Assembly (NCBI GenBank): GCA_023415545.1
Contig: JAEZKJ010000057.1
Location: forward strand, 1 to 16,339
Source: Bacteroidota bacterium
Lineage (GTDB): Bacteria > Bacteroidota > Bacteroidia > Bacteroidales > Bacteroidaceae
Direction: 5' to 3'
DNA: 16,339 nucleotides
Notes under the pieces: model-generated
The model's database searches: none
What the model was told of the DNA's origin: nothing
Seen by the model: the letters and a program-made list of their open reading frames with translations, nothing else
Part shown: positions 16,146 through 16,339 of the stretch, piece after piece
Layout of the letters: the number at the start of each line of letters is the position of its first letter
Position numbering within the stretch: the first letter of the stretch is position 1
Translations under genes and position numbers: made by a program

Positions 16146-16339
16146 TTATTCATCATATTCAGTAAAAACAATATTATTACTTGTTGTATTCCAATCATCT
16201 CCACATTCAACAATAAATAGATTTTTAGATATAGAAGTGAAATGGCCTTCAATTTTAGTAATATGATTTGCTCTTATAGGAATGTTTGTTTTTTCGAATC
16301 CATCTTCTTTAGGTGCTCCTTCAGCTGCATTGGTCATTT
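16146..16339 (-). CDS. C-terminal fragment, possible fimbrillin-like protein
   Basis: The minus-strand frame is open from the right edge to a TAA at 16146-16148, giving at least 63 residues of C-terminus. The first visible Met (ATG at 16337-16335) lies right at the edge, so it is probably internal and the gene continues beyond the window. The segment TNIPIRANHITKIEGHF resembles the 'NvPv..N..T.i.G' turn seen near the C-termini of Bacteroidales FimA/Mfa-type fimbrillins, followed by beta-strand residues and DDWN. This is recalled family resemblance, not a search result, and the name is tentative. The charged end (FTEYDE) is unremarkable. Confidence 0.6.
   Translation of the reverse strand, partial: MTNAAEGAPKEDGFEKTNIPIRANHITKIEGHFTSISKNLFIVECGDDWNTTSNNIVFTEYDE

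Overview
The window looks like chromosome of an AT-rich member of the Bacteroidales. The evidence is the fused-domain GH35 beta-galactosidase with a lipoprotein-free secretory signal, a complete Na+-NQR operon, TAnnTTTG-type -7 promoter elements, few Shine-Dalgarno sequences and a possible fimbrillin tail. No rRNA, tRNA, CRISPR array, insertion sequence or phage gene is visible. Every large gene except one is on the minus strand, so transcription runs from the right edge to the left.

Region 1 (1-4893, minus) is a tripartite drug-efflux operon read in the order membrane-fusion protein, RND pump, TolC-like outer-membrane channel. The gaps are 10 and 4 bases and the channel gene runs off the left edge. 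Region 2 (5111-7459, minus) is a single secreted GH35 beta-galactosidase with its own downstream hairpin. Its C-terminus carries what looks like a discoidin (F5/8C) domain with its halves in swapped order.

Region 3 (7740-13567, minus) is the full six-gene nqrABCDEF operon, with all the redox-cofactor residues visible, closed by a strong rho-independent terminator. Region 4 (13835-15328, minus) is an NhaC-family Na+/H+ antiporter transcribed towards nqr from its own promoter. Nqr exports sodium using NADH oxidation and the antiporter can exchange Na+ for H+, so the two together form a plausible sodium circuit. Region 5 (15494-16057, plus) is a six-helix HdeD/DUF308 membrane protein, divergent from nhaC. 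A 21-bp perfect hairpin separates it from the convergent tail of a truncated gene at the right edge (16146-16339).

Most of the window is well-known metabolism and transport. I see no clear undescribed system. The items most worth a second look are the permuted discoidin-like tail, the SGGT flavinylation motif of NqrC, the lone perfect Shine-Dalgarno before nqrD, and the nhaC promoter that rules out the longest reading frame. No stretch longer than 300 bases lacks a gene.
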